Made by a program: the position numbers and the translations under genes
Origin: Pseudomonas simiae
Lineage (GTDB): Bacteria > Pseudomonadota > Gammaproteobacteria > Pseudomonadales > Pseudomonadaceae
NCBI RefSeq assembly: GCF_900111895.1
Contig: NZ_FOKB01000005.1
Span: 399,718-463,717 of the forward strand
Reading direction: 5' to 3'
DNA length: 64,000 nucleotides
Shown here: piece by piece, positions 60,994 through 64,000 of the stretch
How positions within the stretch are numbered: the stretch's first letter is position 1
Layout of the letters: each line of letters opens with the position of its first letter
Notes under the pieces: model-generated
The model's input: only the letters and a program-made list of their open reading frames with translations
Told to the model about the DNA's origin: nothing
The model's database searches: none

Positions 60994-62160
60994 ATGACGC
61001 TCGACCCTCCTACGATTTTGGCACTCACCGTTGCCCTGGCAGCCGCTGCCGCCCTGTACCTGGCCGTTGAATGGCGCAGCGTGCGCGAACCTTCGCTGCT
61101 GTGCTGGAGCACCGGTTTCGCCACCATCTGCATCGGTTCAACCCTCGCCCTGCTGCGCATCAATGGCTACCTGATGATCGGCATCTGGTTTGCCAACGGC
61201 TTGCTGGTGACTGCGCACTTCCTGTTTTTGCTCGGCGTGGCGCGGTTCACCCAAACGCGCCTGTCGCGACTGTGGCTGCTGATGCTGGTGGTCTGGCTGG
61301 GCATGCTGATGTTGCCGGCCGACCCTTTATGGTCCAAAGCGATGCTGGCTGTGCAGTCACTGTTAGTGGCATTGCCGACGCTGCGCGCCAGTTTCCTGCT
61401 ACGGCCCCACGGCAAATCCTTGAGCATCGGCGCGGTGCAGTTGCGGTATGTGCTGCTGATTCATGGTGGGTTTTATGTGGCCAAGGCGCTGTCGGTGCTG
61501 ATCCCCGGCACCTTGATCGACCTGGCCGCCTTCAAAGGCGAGATCATTCAGATTTCCCTGGTGGAAGGCGCCATGGCGATCATGCTGATTGCACTGTCGA
61601 TGACCGGCTCTGAACGCTACCGCCGCGAACAACAGATCGCCCGCCTCGCCGCCCGCGACCCGCTGACCGCCCTCTACAACCGCCGCGCCCTCGACCTGCG
61701 CGCACCGCGCCTGCTTGCCCAAGTGTCGCCGGCGCAACCGGGAGCGCTGTTGCTGATCGACATCGACAACTTCAAATCGGTCAACGACCTCCACGGCCAT
61801 ACCGCCGGCGACCGCCTGCTGATCGCCTTGAGCGAAATGATCCGCGGCGTGGTGCCCCAGGGCGCGCTGGCGGCACGCCTGGGTGGGGATGAATTCGTGA
61901 TCCTGCTCAACCCGGCGTCCACCGAACAGATCGTCGAACTGGGCAGCAGCCTGCGCGACCAGTTTCACCAACTCGCCTCGCAGACCTTCAACACCCCGGC
62001 GCCAGTGACCCTGAGCATCGGCGCCAACCTGTTCGATCAACCGCCGCCGAGCCTGGCGGCGTTGATTGAGCAAGGGGATACCGCGCTGTATGAAACCAAG
62101 CGCGGTGGGCGCGACAATATTCGTCTGGTGGACCGGACCGGCGCCAGCTCCTACGGCTAG
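60994..62160 (+). CDS. Membrane diguanylate cyclase (GGDEF)
   Basis: 388 residues. The first 205 form six to seven membrane segments without a large periplasmic domain. ARDPLTALYNRRALD opens the GGDEF domain and RLGGDEFVILL is an intact active site. NFKSVNDLHGHTAGDRLL is the substrate-binding block. I see no upstream RxxD inhibitory site four or five residues before GGDEF in the expected form. It should make c-di-GMP. The signal is unknown. Confidence 0.9.
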   Translation: MTLDPPTILALTVALAAAAALYLAVEWRSVREPSLLCWSTGFATICIGSTLALLRINGYLMIGIWFANGLLVTAHFLFLLGVARFTQTRLSRLWLLMLVVWLGMLMLPADPLWSKAMLAVQSLLVALPTLRASFLLRPHGKSLSIGAVQLRYVLLIHGGFYVAKALSVLIPGTLIDLAAFKGEIIQISLVEGAMAIMLIALSMTGSERYRREQQIARLAARDPLTALYNRRALDLRAPRLLAQVSPAQPGALLLIDIDNFKSVNDLHGHTAGDRLLIALSEMIRGVVPQGALAARLGGDEFVILLNPASTEQIVELGSSLRDQFHQLASQTFNTPAPVTLSIGANLFDQPPPSLAALIEQGDTALYETKRGGRDNIRLVDRTGASSYG

Positions 62161-62252
62161 AGCTCGTCAACGAGCGTGCTCATGAAGAACGCAAGCACGC
62201 TCACCGCCCCCGTCAGCACACACAGCGCATCGAGGTGCAAACGCTCATTCAT
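62157..62252 (-). CDS. 31-residue small membrane protein, coupled to DUF2834 gene
   Basis: The ATG at 62252 has GGAGG seven bases upstream and overlaps the end of the DUF2834 gene (its stop lies at 62247-62245). The peptide MNERLHLDALCVLTGAVSVL-AFFMSTLVDEL has one hydrophobic segment (about residues 9-27) flanked by charged ends. Overlap and a strong ribosome site argue for translation as a small membrane subunit. Its TAG overlaps the stop of the convergent GGDEF gene. Confidence 0.5.
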   Translation of the reverse strand: MNERLHLDALCVLTGAVSVLAFFMSTLVDEL

Positions 62253-62550
62253 CCCGGCCTCCGTTCACCACCAGATAAAGCAACGGCCCCACCGACACAA
62301 ACACCGCCGTGAGCAAAAAATAGGGCAGCACTGACGCCACCGACCGACCGCGCCGCTGCGTATCCCGGTACATCCATACACATGCCAGCACCGCCATCAG
62401 GTACAGGTCGATCACCACTTGCGCGGTGTCCGGCCGTGACAGCAGCTCCCGTCCAAAGGCCAGCAGCGACTGATCAGCCGTGAGCATCGTCGCCAGGGTG
62501 TACAGTGAAAACCCGAGCAAACCAGCCAGGGCAACATAAGGTCTTTTCAT
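62245..62550 (-). CDS. DUF2834-like membrane protein
   Basis: 101 residues from the ATG at 62550 (AAGGA upstream). Three hydrophobic segments and the motif VVIDLYLMAVLACVWMYRDTQRRGRS are typical of DUF2834 proteins. Function unknown. It diverges from the XRE/MmyB-like regulator at 62634, which often controls such neighbours, and is followed by a coupled 31-residue peptide. Confidence 0.8.
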   Translation of the reverse strand: MKRPYVALAGLLGFSLYTLATMLTADQSLLAFGRELLSRPDTAQVVIDLYLMAVLACVWMYRDTQRRGRSVASVLPYFLLTAVFVSVGPLLYLVVNGGRDE

Positions 62551-62633
62551 GGTCGCGTCCTTGAAGTGATAAAGGCCCACGTTAGTGATAGGGTTCGACC
62601 CCTCGCAATGACCTCGGAGGTCATGATTCCGCC
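62551..62633. promoter_or_regulatory. Divergent promoter, DUF2834 / MmyB-like regulator
   Basis: This 83-bp spacer contains GACCTCGGAGGTC at 62611-62623, a short perfect dyad (GACCTC-G-GAGGTC) just before the regulator start. It is a candidate operator for the XRE protein. Confidence 0.55.
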
Positions 62634-63422
62634 ATGGACAACCCTGTTACTGCCGGCGAACAACTGCGCCAATTGCGCCGGCACGCCACGTTGAGCCAAC
62701 TCGACCTGGCCCTGATCACCGGCATTTCCCAGCGCCACCTCAGTTGCATCGAAACCGGACGCGCCAAGCCGAGTCCCGGAACGTTACACAACCTGTTGAC
62801 CGCGCTGGAGGCACCGCTGGAGCAGTGCAACCGCATATTCCTCGCCGCCGGATACGCCCCACGCTATACCGCCACCCCACTCGCCTCGCCCGCCATGGCG
62901 GCGATTCGTGAAGCGGTCAGCCATGTACTGCACGCCAACAATCCTGCCCCGGCCATTCTGTTGGGCAGCCAGTGGCAAGTGCTGGCGGCGAATGCCAGTA
63001 CCGGCGTGTTATTTGAGTTGGTGGGTATTCGTCAGGATGCGGCCGAGGGCGTGAACTTGCTGACGACGCTGCTGCAACCTGGCGGCCTGGGCGATCATCT
63101 GATCAATGCCGACGAGATCCGCATCCTGGCCTGGCAACGCGCCACCCGAGAAGCGCTGGGCAACCCCGAACTGGCGGCGCTGCTGGCGGGGTTGCCGACA
63201 CCCGCCAACACCGACCTGCCTGCGCACCTGCCACCGCTGGTGCTGACCCGTGTGCGCTCAAGCCAGGGCGAACTGAATTTTCTGTCCACGTTCACTACGT
63301 TTGGCATGCCCCAAGACATCACCCTCACCTCCCTGCGTATCGAACACCTGATTCCCGCTGACGAGGCCACCTGGCAGGTGATGCGCGGCGCCTATGCGGA
63401 TTATGCGACGCTGGTTTTGTGA
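62634..63422 (+). CDS. XRE family regulator with MmyB-like ligand-binding domain
   Basis: 262 residues. The N-terminal HTH_3 reads GEQLRQLRRHATLSQLDLALITGISQRHLSCIETGRAKPSPGTLHNLLTALEAPLEQ. From about 100 the MmyB-type LBD follows: HVLHANNPAPAILLGSQWQVLAANAS, and SSQGELNFLSTFTTFGMPQDITLTSLRIEHLIPAD. These regulators probably sense fatty-acid-like ligands. It diverges from DUF2834 and lies 56 bp upstream of the amidase gene. Confidence 0.9.
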   Translation: MDNPVTAGEQLRQLRRHATLSQLDLALITGISQRHLSCIETGRAKPSPGTLHNLLTALEAPLEQCNRIFLAAGYAPRYTATPLASPAMAAIREAVSHVLHANNPAPAILLGSQWQVLAANASTGVLFELVGIRQDAAEGVNLLTTLLQPGGLGDHLINADEIRILAWQRATREALGNPELAALLAGLPTPANTDLPAHLPPLVLTRVRSSQGELNFLSTFTTFGMPQDITLTSLRIEHLIPADEATWQVMRGAYADYATLVL

Positions 63423-63478
63423 AATATCTGTACGTAGACTGCCGCCATACCCCCATTTGAAGGCGGCGAAAAAACGTG

Positions 63479-64000
63479 ATGCAAGTTACCGAAGTCTCCA
63501 TTGCCCAATTGCGCGCTGCGCTTGAATCCGGCCAGACCACGGCCGTAGAACTGGTAAAAGCCTACCTGGCACGGATCGATGCCTATGACGGTCCGCAGAC
63601 CGCCACCGCCTTGAACGCCGTGGTGGTGCGCAACCCCGAAGCGCTGAAGGAAGCCGAGGCGTCCGATGCACGCCGGGCCAAAGGCGAAACCCTGGGGCCA
63701 TTGGATGGCATTCCTTACACCGCCAAAGACAGCTACCTGGTCAAGGGCCTGACTGCGGCATCCGGCAGCCCGGCGTTTGCCAAGCTGGTCGCCCAGCGTG
63801 ATGCGTTCACCATCGAGCGCCTGCGCGCCGGCGGTGCTATCTGCCTGGGCAAGACCAATATGCCGCCGATGGCCAATGGCGGGATGCAACGTGGCGTGTA
63901 TGGCCGCGCAGAAAGCCCGTATAACGCCGACTACCTGACCGCGCCGTTTGCCTCCGGCTCGTCCAACGGCGCTGGCACCGCGACGGCGGCGAGCTTTGCG
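63479..64000 (+). CDS. Amidase family protein (5' part, cut by window end)
   Basis: The first 174 residues are visible and the frame runs off the window. It starts at the ATG at 63479 (AAGGCGG upstream; a GTG lies three bases earlier). PLDGIPYTAKDSYLVKG carries the catalytic Lys of the amidase-signature Ser-cisSer-Lys triad, and ASGSSNGAGTATAASF the Ser-rich loop with the cis-Ser. It should hydrolyse an amide; substrate unknown. It may be co-transcribed with the MmyB-like regulator. Confidence 0.85.
   Translation, partial: MQVTEVSIAQLRAALESGQTTAVELVKAYLARIDAYDGPQTATALNAVVVRNPEALKEAEASDARRAKGETLGPLDGIPYTAKDSYLVKGLTAASGSPAFAKLVAQRDAFTIERLRAGGAICLGKTNMPPMANGGMQRGVYGRAESPYNADYLTAPFASGSSNGAGTATAASFA

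Overview
The window is high-GC bacterial chromosome from a gamma-proteobacterium, most likely a Pseudomonas of the fluorescens group. The reasons are the near-exact ProP and Aer-type proteins, the OsmC-YcaO fusion, the sigma54/NasT-type control of nitrate assimilation, REP-type inverted repeats carrying the GCGGGC-TTGCCCCGC and GGGAGCTGGCTTGC motifs, and the density of LysR, LysE, MFS and chemoreceptor genes. No rRNA, tRNA, CRISPR array or complete insertion sequence was seen. The assignment rests on recognised families only; nothing was searched.

Layout. 0-4.7 kb: a secreted alpha/beta hydrolase coupled to a cytochrome P460, then a divergent Lrp-type regulator / acetylpolyamine amidohydrolase + CycA-like permease locus. 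4.8-9 kb: a Fur-box TonB-dependent siderophore receptor, a chemoreceptor with a histidine-rich membrane domain, and a 2OG-Fe(II) oxygenase remnant. 9-20.5 kb: two MFS transporters, saccharopine-dehydrogenase-like, LysR, ProC-like, VOC, P-loop and LysE proteins, a lower-GC patch with a secreted glycine-rich protein and a truncated SDR gene, a GDSL hydrolase and a DapA-like aldolase. 20.5-29.7 kb: OsmC-YcaO, aer, LysE, a divergent O-methyltransferase/TetR pair with a clear operator, and an aldehyde dehydrogenase/LysR pair.

29.7-34.4 kb looks like an accessory patch: a 4HB-type chemoreceptor lies between 50-bp inverted repeats, preceded by a dense set of palindromes and followed by small proteins of unknown or DUF type and repeated TTTTGGCCAAAA palindromes. 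34.5-37.2 kb holds an isochorismatase-like protein without the catalytic cysteine and a divergent FAD-monooxygenase/MarR pair with two matching operators.

37.2-46.8 kb is the nitrate assimilation locus. nirBD and a nitrate reductase fused to a CysJ-like flavoprotein are transcribed divergently. Each has what reads as a sigma54 promoter, a leader with two hexaloop hairpins (A at loop position 1, G at position 4) and an intrinsic terminator overlapping the second hairpin: the architecture of ANTAR (NasT/NasR) antitermination. A dCache chemoreceptor follows.

46.8-64 kb: a nucleotidyltransferase, a UvdE-type endonuclease, a DUF2231 + PQQ-type sugar dehydrogenase pair, a MarR-GNAT fusion, an ExuT-like transporter with an operator, proP, a GAF protein, an AraC pseudogene, a CHASE4-PAS-GGDEF-EAL protein, AraC/Fsr, a diguanylate cyclase, DUF2834 plus a coupled 31-residue membrane peptide, an MmyB-like XRE regulator and the 5' part of an amidase gene cut by the window end.
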